Shown here: piece by piece, positions 1 through 6,243 of the stretch
Numbering within the stretch: the first letter of the stretch is position 1
Layout: every line of letters begins with the position of its first letter
Assembly: GCA_002686195.1 (NCBI GenBank)
Contig: NZAS01000206.1
Coordinates: 1-10,465, forward strand
Source: Candidatus Pacearchaeota archaeon
Lineage (GTDB): Archaea > Nanoarchaeota > Nanoarchaeia > Pacearchaeales > GW2011-AR1
Reading direction: 5' to 3'
Length of the DNA: 10,465 bases
Position numbers and translations under genes: made by a program
The notes under the pieces: generated by a model
Told to the model about the DNA's origin: nothing
The model's input: only the letters and a program-made list of their open reading frames with translations
Database searches by the model: none

Positions 1-1299
1 AAGTTTCAAACTGCCGGCAACTTAGTCAAAAAAGTTAAGAGCATTATGAAACAGCTTCCCGATTGGATTCGGATTGCGGAAATTAGTGTAGATAACCGCA
101 ACTCTTTTGAGCTTTCTAATGGCTCCTCTATTAAGGCGGCTTCTACCTCCGGAGACGCCGGGCGTTCGGAAGCCTTGTCGCTGCTTGTGCTTGATGAGGC
201 CGCTCACATTGAAAACCTAGACGAGTTGTGGACCGGTCTGTATCCCACGCTGTCTACAGGCGGGCGCTGCATTGCCATTTCAACGCCCAATGGAGTGGGA
301 AATTGGTTTCATAAAACATGCACCGACGCAGATGCAGCGGCAAACAATTTTAATTTAACGACGCTCCAGTGGGACATCCATCCGGATCGAGACGATGATT
401 GGTTTAAAAAAGAAACCAAGAACATGTCTAAGCGCCAGATAGCTCAAGAGCTGATGTGCAATTTCAACACTTCTGGCGAAACCGTTATCGAGCCGGCATG
501 TATGGAGTGGTTACATACGGTAGTAAAGGAGCCTAAATACCGGACGGGGATAGATCGTAACTTTTGGATTTGGGAGGATTATGATCCGAGTTGCAACTAT
601 TTACAAGTCGTGGATGTGGCTCGTGGCGATGGTGCTGATTTTTCGACGTTCCACATCATCAAGCTAGAGACATTAGAAGTTATCGGAGAATATCAAGGAA
701 AGGTCACTCCGGATTTGTTTGCTAAAATGCTGAATCAAATTGGACGAGAATTTGGAAATGCGATGATGGTAGTAGAAAATAACAACATAGGGTATACAGT
801 GCTCGATAAATTAGCAGAGTTTGGTTATCCTAATTTGTATTATTCCATCAAAGCCACTCACGAATATATAGAGCAGCATCAAGCTGAGTATCGTACAAAC
901 GCTGTCCCTGGTTTTACCACCTCCATGAAAACGCGCCCCCTTATAGTTGCTAAACTAGAAGAGTTTATCAGAAATAAACTAATTAGGATATATTCAACTC
1001 GCACCGTTAACGAAATGAAAACATTTATTTGGCGAAATGGTAAACCTCAAGCAATGAAGGGATACAATGATGATTTGGTTATTGCTCTGGCTATTGCTTG
1101 TTGGGTAAGAGACACCGCTATTCAAGCGAATTCGCGCGATTTAAATTATCAAAAGGCTTTCGCAGATTCTATCATTACGAGCAATACCACGTTTAATACT
1201 CGCGTTAAAGGCCAGCACGGCTACAAACGCGATAACATTCTTGATAAAATGACAGAAGCAAAAGATCTATATAAAGAGTTTATGTGGATTATAAAGTGA
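1..1299 (+). CDS. Phage large terminase subunit (T4 gp17-like), 5'-truncated by the window edge
   Basis: This is the packaging motor ATPase and nuclease that pumps DNA through the portal and cuts concatemers. The frame is open from base 1, so the true start and the Walker A motif lie upstream; the first ATG at 46 is internal. Numbering from that Met, the region 'ELSNGSSIKAAST' matches the gp17 stretch before Walker B. Walker B is LLVLDE (D50, E51) and the coupling motif is STPNG (79-83). The C-terminal RNase H-like nuclease has its three expected acidic positions: D190 in VVDVARGDG, E244 in VVENNNIG, and D342/D343 in GYNDDLVIALA. Both domains therefore look intact where visible. The stop is at 1297-1299, 8 nt before the portal start. 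Motif spacing and order follow the family; I am confident of the assignment. The only missing part is the N-terminal ATPase segment outside the window. Confidence 0.95.
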   Translation, partial: KFQTAGNLVKKVKSIMKQLPDWIRIAEISVDNRNSFELSNGSSIKAASTSGDAGRSEALSLLVLDEAAHIENLDELWTGLYPTLSTGGRCIAISTPNGVGNWFHKTCTDADAAANNFNLTTLQWDIHPDRDDDWFKKETKNMSKRQIAQELMCNFNTSGETVIEPACMEWLHTVVKEPKYRTGIDRNFWIWEDYDPSCNYLQVVDVARGDGADFSTFHIIKLETLEVIGEYQGKVTPDLFAKMLNQIGREFGNAMMVVENNNIGYTVLDKLAEFGYPNLYYSIKATHEYIEQHQAEYRTNAVPGFTTSMKTRPLIVAKLEEFIRNKLIRIYSTRTVNEMKTFIWRNGKPQAMKGYNDDLVIALAIACWVRDTAIQANSRDLNYQKAFADSIITSNTTFNTRVKGQHGYKRDNILDKMTEAKDLYKEFMWIIK

Positions 1300-1307
1300 G
1301 ATAACAA

Positions 1308-3314
1308 ATGCCCAAACCTAAAAAGAACCCCGACAATCCCGACACTACATTATTTAAAGCGTTAACACGCTTATTTTCCGGTCCTATTATTAATTACCGG
1401 TCCCAGTCTGGCCGCCGAATTAGGCGCCAGCATTTAGACAAGTTTTCGTCGCGCTTCAAAACCGCTTCAGGTCAACAGTTTAAAAAGACTCTTTACAATC
1501 CTTTGGAGGTGTTAGCTAACAACGCTATTGCCAATCAGCGCCGGTCCGAGCGCTACATTGATTTTGATCAGATGGAGTACATGCCAGAACTTGCGTCCTC
1601 TTTGGACATCTACGCAGATGAAATGACGACCTATTCTAGTTTGCGGCCCATGCTCAATATCAAATGCCCCAACGAAGAAATCAAAGCAGTGCTTGGAGTC
1701 TTGTTCGACAACATTTTAAACCTTCAGTACAACTTGTTTGGCTGGAGTCGCACCATGTGTAAGTATGGAGACTTTTTCCTTTATTTAGACATCGATGAAA
1801 AATACGGCGTGAAGTCTGCTATTGCTCTCCCCCCGCAGGAAGTCGAGAGATTAGAAGGACAAGACAGCACGAACCCCAACTACATTCAGTATCAGTGGAA
1901 CTCTGCCGGCATGACCTTTGAGAATTGGCAGATTTGCCATTTCCGCATTTTGGGGAATGATAAGTATGCGCCCTATGGTACTTCTATTTTGGAGGCCTCG
2001 CGGAGAATTTGGCGTCAGCTTACCTTAATGGAAGACGCCATGATGGCTTACCGAGTTATTCGCTCTTCAGAGCGCAGAGTGTTTAAGATTGACGTTGGAG
2101 CGATTCCTCCTCAAGATGTGGAACAGTACATGCAAAAGATTGTTACGCAGTTGAAGCGCCATTCGGTGGTTAACCCAGAGTCCGGGCGCATTGATTTGCG
2201 TTACAACCCCATGAGTATTGAGGAAGACTATTTCATTCCGATTCGGCCCGGGTCAGCAACAGACATTGTTTCACTCGCCGGCGCTCAGAACATTACTGCA
2301 ATTGATGACATTAAGTATTTACGCGATAAGCTATTTTCTGCGCTTAAGATTCCCCAGTCGTATCTTACAATGGGCGAAGGCGCAGAAGAAGACAAGACTA
2401 CGTTGGCGCAGAAAGACATTCGGTTCTCCCGCACCGTTCAACGTCTACAGCGCGTTATCATTGCCGAGCTTACTAAGATTGCGATTATCCACTTATATAC
2501 TCTTGGCTTCCGCGGCGACGATTTACTGGGATTTTCGTTAGAACTGAACAACCCTTCGAAAATCGCAGAACTACAAGAGTTGGAGCACTGGAACCAAAAG
2601 TTTACCATCGGAGCCGCAGCAACGGAAGGCTTCTTCTCTCGTCGGTGGGTGGCCGATCACATTTTCGGCATGTCTCATGAAGAGTTCTTACGCTCGCAGC
2701 GAGAAATGTATTATGACCGCAAGCACGATGCAGCACTTCAACAGGTAGCTGAGGCCGCAGCAGCTGGGGAAACCGCTGGCGCCCTGGGAGGCGGCATGGG
2801 TGGTGACCTAGGCGGCGAAATGGGTGGCGACCTAGGTGGCGAAATGGGCGCTGAAATGGGAGGAGCCGAAGAAATGCCCGCTGCAGAAGCAGGGGGTGGG
2901 GAAGAATCAGCCTTATTGGCCGCGCCTCCTGGCTCGCGACAATCTCCACGTTTAACGCCGGGAGCCAAAGGCAAAGTATACCATCCCGTTAATAATGACA
3001 AACGTCCCGCCGGAGCTAGAACTCGGTCGATGAAATCACAGTATGCATCGGAAAAAGGCAGCGCCACGATGCGTAATGTAATGCCTGGATATGCCGACGG
3101 CTTGAAGTCTCTCGGAAAAGGTTTTGTACCAACTGCCGAAGGGATTGGTATTTATGAGGAAGATCAGTCTATTTATAGTTTGAGAGAGCAAACAGAAGAG
3201 AATAAATTGTTTGAAATCAATGAGTCAGTGCGCACCTTGCTAGAGGGGCTGCAGGAAAAGGAAACATTAACGGAGCAAAAGGATGAAGTTCAGACACAAC
3301 AAAAAGCGAAATAG
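1308..3314 (+). CDS. Portal protein (T4 gp20-like) with long C-terminal extension
   Basis: It forms the dodecameric ring at the unique capsid vertex, nucleates prohead assembly and docks the terminase. Recognisable gp20-family segments are YMPELASSLDIYADEMT (about residues 91-107), PYGTSILEASRRIWRQL with MAYRVIRSSERRVFKIDVG (middle), EEDYFIPIRPGS, and DIKYLRDKLFSALKIPQSYL followed by the DIRFSRTVQRLQ helix. At 668 residues it is clearly longer than T4 gp20 (about 524). The excess is C-terminal: an Ala/Gly/Met/Glu-rich tract around residues 480-540, then a basic, probably disordered tail to residue 668. The tail ends in several [I/L]-x-E motifs (I637-N-E, L644-L-E, L654-T-E). The start at 1308 follows the terminase stop by 8 nt, with only a weak upstream GTGAG. 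Its last 32 nt overlap the next gene. The portal identity is secure; the function of the extension is unknown. Confidence 0.93.
   Translation: MPKPKKNPDNPDTTLFKALTRLFSGPIINYRSQSGRRIRRQHLDKFSSRFKTASGQQFKKTLYNPLEVLANNAIANQRRSERYIDFDQMEYMPELASSLDIYADEMTTYSSLRPMLNIKCPNEEIKAVLGVLFDNILNLQYNLFGWSRTMCKYGDFFLYLDIDEKYGVKSAIALPPQEVERLEGQDSTNPNYIQYQWNSAGMTFENWQICHFRILGNDKYAPYGTSILEASRRIWRQLTLMEDAMMAYRVIRSSERRVFKIDVGAIPPQDVEQYMQKIVTQLKRHSVVNPESGRIDLRYNPMSIEEDYFIPIRPGSATDIVSLAGAQNITAIDDIKYLRDKLFSALKIPQSYLTMGEGAEEDKTTLAQKDIRFSRTVQRLQRVIIAELTKIAIIHLYTLGFRGDDLLGFSLELNNPSKIAELQELEHWNQKFTIGAAATEGFFSRRWVADHIFGMSHEEFLRSQREMYYDRKHDAALQQVAEAAAAGETAGALGGGMGGDLGGEMGGDLGGEMGAEMGGAEEMPAAEAGGGEESALLAAPPGSRQSPRLTPGAKGKVYHPVNNDKRPAGARTRSMKSQYASEKGSATMRNVMPGYADGLKSLGKGFVPTAEGIGIYEEDQSIYSLREQTEENKLFEINESVRTLLEGLQEKETLTEQKDEVQTQQKAK
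2787..2870 (+). repeat. Gly/Met-rich coding repeat in the portal extension
   Basis: Two adjacent 24-nt units (2799-2822 and 2823-2846) each encode GGDLGGEM. They are flanked by degenerate copies (GGGM before, GAEM and GGAEEM after). The two units differ only at synonymous third positions. This gives a flexible, methionine-rich acidic stretch at residues about 494-521. It looks like an unstable low-complexity linker rather than a folded domain. Confidence 0.85.
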
Positions 3315-4116
3315 TGCCTTCGTCTACGAAGCCCTCATCAAAGAGGCTACCGTAGCTATAATTAAAAAGGACACTGCTAGGAAGGAAACGGCTGCACGGC
3401 TGATTAAGAAACATTTTAACAGCAACAGCGTTCTTAAGAAAGATTTGGATTGTTATCGTTCTTTATACGAAAATCAGAATCTTGATCGATTCACGGCGGA
3501 AAAGATTATCAAGGAAGTGAAAATTCAAAAGCGCTTGATTGACCCGGATGGTCTTTTTAAGCAGCAGACTGCGTTAATTAAAGACGTTAACAGCGAGTTA
3601 TCGCCAGCCGTCTTCAATAATTTCGTACCCAATTATAAGACGTTGGCTACGATTGCACAGATGTTCTCAGACAAGATCTCGCCTCGCGATCAAATCATTT
3701 TAGAGAACAACATCGTCCATAACATGCAGCCTGTATTAGCAGAAGAGCAAATTCAAACGCCTGTAGATAATGTGGTATACCGCACCTTTGTTGAGAAGTT
3801 TAATAACAAGTATGGTGAAGATTTGCTGCAAGAGCAAAAGACTCTCCTTAATTATTATATTACTTCGTTTACTGATAATGCTGTACAGCTTAAAATGTTT
3901 TTACATGAAGAAATTGGACGCTTAACAGAGCAGCTAGAAGCAGCCAAAGCAGTAAAAGAAATTAGCCACGATGAGCAGATGCTCCACAAAACCACAAAGG
4001 TAATTGAGAAATTAGATTCTTATTCTAACCAAACAATCACTGAAGACATTCTTATGACAATTCTGAGAACTCAATCGCTTGTAAAGGAAATCTATACTGA
4101 TGGCAATAACGGTTAA
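3283..4116 (+). CDS. Uncharacterised helical protein between portal and protease
   Basis: I do not recognise a named family. The 277-residue product is charged, probably all alpha-helical, with no signal peptide or membrane segment. It starts with a basic KFRHNKKRN segment followed by a helix, FVYEALIKEATVAIIKKD, whose I19-K20-E21/A22 fits the [I/L]-x-E cleavage pattern of T4-type prohead proteases. A likely coiled-coil or long helix lies near residues 205-245 (HEEIGRLTEQLEAAKAVKEI). The ATG is preceded by GGAG at 3272-3275 with 7 nt spacing, and it overlaps the portal stop by 32 nt, which suggests translational coupling. T4 places prohead core genes 67 and 68 at this location, but this protein is much longer than gp67 (about 80) or gp68 (about 141) and I see no sequence match. 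A head-assembly or portal-associated role is inferred from position only. Confidence 0.85.
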   Translation: MKFRHNKKRNSAFVYEALIKEATVAIIKKDTARKETAARLIKKHFNSNSVLKKDLDCYRSLYENQNLDRFTAEKIIKEVKIQKRLIDPDGLFKQQTALIKDVNSELSPAVFNNFVPNYKTLATIAQMFSDKISPRDQIILENNIVHNMQPVLAEEQIQTPVDNVVYRTFVEKFNNKYGEDLLQEQKTLLNYYITSFTDNAVQLKMFLHEEIGRLTEQLEAAKAVKEISHDEQMLHKTTKVIEKLDSYSNQTITEDILMTILRTQSLVKEIYTDGNNG

Positions 4117-4639
4117 AATAGGGAAAGATGCGCATGCGCCTTCTGTAACTTTAGAGCTTGACATTCGGAAGAGTATGAACGGGGACTTAATGATTTTTGA
4201 TCATGGGGACATCGACATTGTATTGTCGGGGGGCAAGAATAAAATTGTGGCGTTTCCGAAAGAGAACATTACAGACTTAGCCTACGGTGCCCAGAACAGG
4301 CTTTTTTCTTATTTGCGTAAGAAAGGCCTTATCATACCTGAGTCCATTCAAACCGGCGCTTTTTATGGTTCGATGGAAGCATCGATGGAAGCGCCTTATT
4401 CTGAAAAGCTCAATACTGCGAAGATGACGCTTATTAACATTTCGCGCTTTATTGATGATGAGAGGCCATACTTCGAATCGACCGAAGCAATTGTTTCAAT
4501 GACCGACGACGAACTTACCCACCCCGACAAAGAAGACTCTACAGAGTTAGGCGAAGTACCGCAAGCTGTCGAAAAAGGTTCCATCCGCGGTGGATGGGTA
4601 AGAGACCCGTATTCATTATATTATCTCTATACGCTATAG
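4100..4639 (+). CDS. Uncharacterised 179-residue head-module protein
   Basis: No function recognised. The N-terminal half (residues 1-52) looks like beta-strand-rich sequence: VTLELDIRKS, then DLMIFDHGDIDIVLSGGKNKIVAF. A helix follows (ITDLAYGAQNRLFSYLRKKG, 57-76). A tandem SMEA-SMEA lies at residues 91-98, and an acidic stretch (MTDDELTHPDKEDSTEL) precedes an aromatic C-terminus (DPYSLYYLYTL). There is no membrane segment. The ATG at 4100 overlaps the preceding gene by 17 nt. An AAGGA around 4084-4088 gives a rather long spacing of about 11 nt, so reinitiation from the upstream gene is likely. Its place between portal and protease suggests a structural or assembly role, which is inference. 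Confidence 0.85.
   Translation: MAITVKIGKDAHAPSVTLELDIRKSMNGDLMIFDHGDIDIVLSGGKNKIVAFPKENITDLAYGAQNRLFSYLRKKGLIIPESIQTGAFYGSMEASMEAPYSEKLNTAKMTLINISRFIDDERPYFESTEAIVSMTDDELTHPDKEDSTELGEVPQAVEKGSIRGGWVRDPYSLYYLYTL
4370..4393 (+). repeat. 12-nt tandem duplication (SMEA x2)
   Basis: Two units of 12 nt, 4370-4381 and 4382-4393, differ only at the last base and each encode Ser-Met-Glu-Ala in the 179-residue protein. This looks like a recent small in-frame duplication. No function is implied. Confidence 0.7.
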
Positions 4640-4646
4640 GAAGGAC

Positions 4647-4967
4647 ATGGAACTATTATACTTTACTTTGGCAGCCTACGGGCTAACGCAAATCCTTGTT
4701 TACGGTAAAATTTTTGATAGGTTGCGACCTAAAAAAGGCAGACTAAAAAAGCTTTCAACATGCCCCATGTGCATGGGGTTTCACGTTGGTTGGTTTTTAA
4801 TGCTACTTTCTCCGTTTACAGAACTATTTAATTTTGATGTAACTGTTGCGAATTTCTTCATTTTGGGTTGGTTATCTTCGGGTAGCTCATACATCTTGAA
4901 CATGATTTTTGGTGACAGCGGAATTCAACTGGGAGTCGAACATGGATCACAACGCTTGGACAGCTAA
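4647..4967 (+). CDS. Small membrane protein with CPMC motif, DUF1360-like
   Basis: The 106-residue product has hydrophobic stretches at about residues 2-19, 45-58 and 66-88, consistent with two or three membrane segments. A basic loop (RPKKGRLKKLSTC) leads to C39-P-M-C42-M-G-F-H at the start of the second segment. A pair of cysteines with Pro just before a membrane helix, after an N-terminal 'AAYGLTQIL' helix, is the pattern of DUF1360 proteins known from bacteria and phages; their biochemical role is not established. The GGAAGG sequence at 4639-4644 lies only a few nt before the ATG, immediately after the preceding TAG. It is the only membrane protein in this head block, so it may act at the host membrane rather than in the virion. 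Family assignment is moderate; the reading frame is secure. Confidence 0.8.
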   Translation: MELLYFTLAAYGLTQILVYGKIFDRLRPKKGRLKKLSTCPMCMGFHVGWFLMLLSPFTELFNFDVTVANFFILGWLSSGSSYILNMIFGDSGIQLGVEHGSQRLDS

Positions 4968-5010
4968 ATGGATGTTGCAGCCTGTGCGTAATTGCAAGAA
5001 AGGGTGTTGA
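4942..5010 (+). CDS. Candidate 22-codon micro-ORF overlapping the DUF1360-like gene
   Basis: ATG at 4942 is preceded by GGGAG (4931-4935) with 6 nt spacing, a better site than several larger genes here have. The frame runs 22 codons to TGA at 5008-5010 and overlaps the end of the membrane-protein gene by 26 nt in another frame. The product has two Trp residues (W6, W10), a PVRNC segment and two cysteines (C18, C22) near a basic end. It fills most of what would otherwise be an 83-nt gap in a genome with nearly none. It could still be chance; nothing but the ribosome site, the gap filling and the Cys/Trp composition supports it. Confidence 0.4.
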   Translation: MDHNAWTAKWMLQPVRNCKKGC

Positions 5011-5015
5011 AGCAG

Positions 5016-5030
5016 GCGGGTAATGCCCGC
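5016..5030 (+). terminator. Short GC hairpin with AATTTT tail, possible weak terminator or attenuator
   Basis: GCGGG (5016-5020) pairs with CCCGC (5026-5030) around loop TAATG, and AATTTT follows directly. The stem is only 5 bp and the T tract is short, so strong termination is unlikely. It sits in the only gap between the membrane protein and the next gene, just before that gene's ribosome site (AAAGGAA). Confidence 0.3.
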
Positions 5031-5050
5031 AATTTTGAAAGGAATACAAA

Positions 5051-5641
5051 ATGAAAATTACAAAATTAGAACTTAAGCGCATTATCAAGGAAGAAATGCA
5101 GCGCCTTTTAAAAGAGGCTGCTTACCAGCCAAGCCGGAAGATAGGTATGCGTCCACAGGGGACCAGTCACTATGGATTGCGCACAAGAAGTACAGGCCCG
5201 GGCACCGGTGAGCGCATGAGTTCCCGTGAAGAGCGATGGCGCGATTGGAAGATGGCCCCCGGCGAAGAGAAGAGGTGGACTGATGAGGGCCCAGTAGAAC
5301 TGGATCCGTGGACTGAGTTAGACCAGCAAGTTTCGGACCTGCGCAACTTGGGTGTTGAGGAAGATACAATTATGGCCAAGCTAGCGGGAACATATGAACC
5401 CCCTCCAGGCCCAGCACCAGAAGAGAAGCTGGAGCGCCTCGCTGACGTGCACGAGATGAACCCTGAAGCGAATTACCGCTTCTGGGGTCCGGATCACCCA
5501 CACATACAACAGATTGAAGATTATTTGGCCCAGACCGGGCGCGCCCTTCCAGGCTCTCAATCACAATTTCAATTTGGCGCGAAGCATCAGACACCGGTGA
5601 AAAGACGCCGAGAACAGGGATTGGCGGTAAGCAAAGAATGA
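5051..5641 (+). CDS. Uncharacterised protein with amphipathic N-terminal peptide; candidate internal head protein
   Basis: No family recognised for the 196-residue body. It begins with MKITKLELKRIIKEEMQRLL, an amphipathic Lys/Glu/Leu helix ending in L20-K21-E22 followed by Ala-Ala. This resembles the T4 capsid targeting sequence (short N-terminal helix ending in I-A-E before Ala) that gp21 removes from internal proteins. The rest looks mostly disordered: residues 26-85 are rich in Arg, Gly, Pro and Trp; residues 117-126 are Pro-rich (EPPPGPAPEE); the C-terminus is basic (TPVKRRREQG). The gene looks more GC-rich than its neighbours. An AAAGGAA precedes the ATG by about 6 nt, and the stop overlaps the protease start as ATGA. 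Packaging into the head and cleavage by the adjacent protease is an inference from this motif and position. Confidence 0.85.
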   Translation: MKITKLELKRIIKEEMQRLLKEAAYQPSRKIGMRPQGTSHYGLRTRSTGPGTGERMSSREERWRDWKMAPGEEKRWTDEGPVELDPWTELDQQVSDLRNLGVEEDTIMAKLAGTYEPPPGPAPEEKLERLADVHEMNPEANYRFWGPDHPHIQQIEDYLAQTGRALPGSQSQFQFGAKHQTPVKRRREQGLAVSKE

Positions 5642-6243
5642 CAAAGAAACTTTTACGAGAATACTACGAACTATGCGAAGGCGGCGTTTGCCAGGATCTT
5701 TTGACGGAAGACGAAAAAAGGTATGTGGCAAATGGCGGCATGATTCTGTCTGGCATTATGCAGAAAGCAGATCATATCAACGGCAACGGACGCATTTATC
5801 CTCACAAAGTTTTAACGAAAGAAGTAGAGAATTACGGCAAGCTCGTGAATGAGCGCCGTGCCTTGGGAGAGCTTGACCATCCTGAGGATTCCGTTATCAA
5901 TTTAAAGAACGCATCTCACTTGGTCACCGAAATCTGGTGGAAGGATAAAGATGTGATGGGTAAAGTTAAAGTGCTGGACACCCCCTCCGGAAAAGTCTTA
6001 CAGGAACTAGTAAAGTCCGGCGTGAGCTTGGGCATTTCCTCTCGTGGTATGGGATCTGTTCGCGAAGACCAGGGAGGAACTATTGTGGAAGAGGACTTCC
6101 AGCTAATTTGTTTTGACTTTGTGTCAGAGCCCTCTACTCCCGGCGCGTTCATGATGAAAGAAGCGCGAGACTATAACAACAAAGTATTTACAAAGGCCGA
6201 TAAAATTAATCGCCTATTAAATGAGGTTTTAAACAATGAGTAA
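5638..6243 (+). CDS. Prohead maturation protease (T4 gp21-like, family S80)
   Basis: It is the serine protease built into the prohead core that cleaves scaffold and capsid proteins before DNA packaging and then degrades itself. The 201-residue length is close to T4 gp21 (212). Conserved family segments are NGNGRIYPHKVL (48-59), GELDHPED (77-84), EIWWKDKDVMGKVKVLDTPSG (98-118), GVSLGISSRGMGSV (128-141) and CFDFVSEPSTPGAFM (158-172). The likely catalytic residues are His81 and Ser134 or Ser135; Asp160 may be the third. Near its N-terminus L12-C-E14/G and L22-T-E24 are possible self-cleavage sites. The ATG overlaps the upstream stop (ATGA) and the stop region overlaps the next gene by 8 nt (ATGAGTAA), indicating translational coupling with its probable substrates. 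Confidence 0.93.
   Translation: MTKKLLREYYELCEGGVCQDLLTEDEKRYVANGGMILSGIMQKADHINGNGRIYPHKVLTKEVENYGKLVNERRALGELDHPEDSVINLKNASHLVTEIWWKDKDVMGKVKVLDTPSGKVLQELVKSGVSLGISSRGMGSVREDQGGTIVEEDFQLICFDFVSEPSTPGAFMMKEARDYNNKVFTKADKINRLLNEVLNNE

Noticed and set aside
46..48. ATG at 46 as the start of the terminase
   Set aside because: The frame is open back to base 1 and the sequence before and after it matches the middle of the ATPase domain, so this is an internal Met of a gene cut by the window edge.
2602..3067. Two overlapping minus-strand open frames opposite the Gly-rich portal extension (2602-2949 and 2738-3067)
   Set aside because: They are Pro/Arg/Leu-rich mirror images of the GC-rich glycine repeat, have no ribosome site or family resemblance, and lie wholly within the well-supported portal gene.
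4130..4139. Palindrome GCGCATGCGC
   Set aside because: A single coding-region palindrome (Asp-Ala-His-Ala) without repeats or a regulatory context; it is compatible with chance.
4763..4778. Perfect inverted repeat CCCCATG-TG-CATGGGG
   Set aside because: It sits in the codons for CPMCMG of the membrane protein; the repeated Met codon and adjacent Pro/Gly codons explain it. A 2-nt loop cannot form a real hairpin.
5085..5594. Minus-strand open frames opposite the 196-residue protein
   Set aside because: Low-complexity products with no motif or ribosome site. They arise from the higher GC content of the plus-strand gene.
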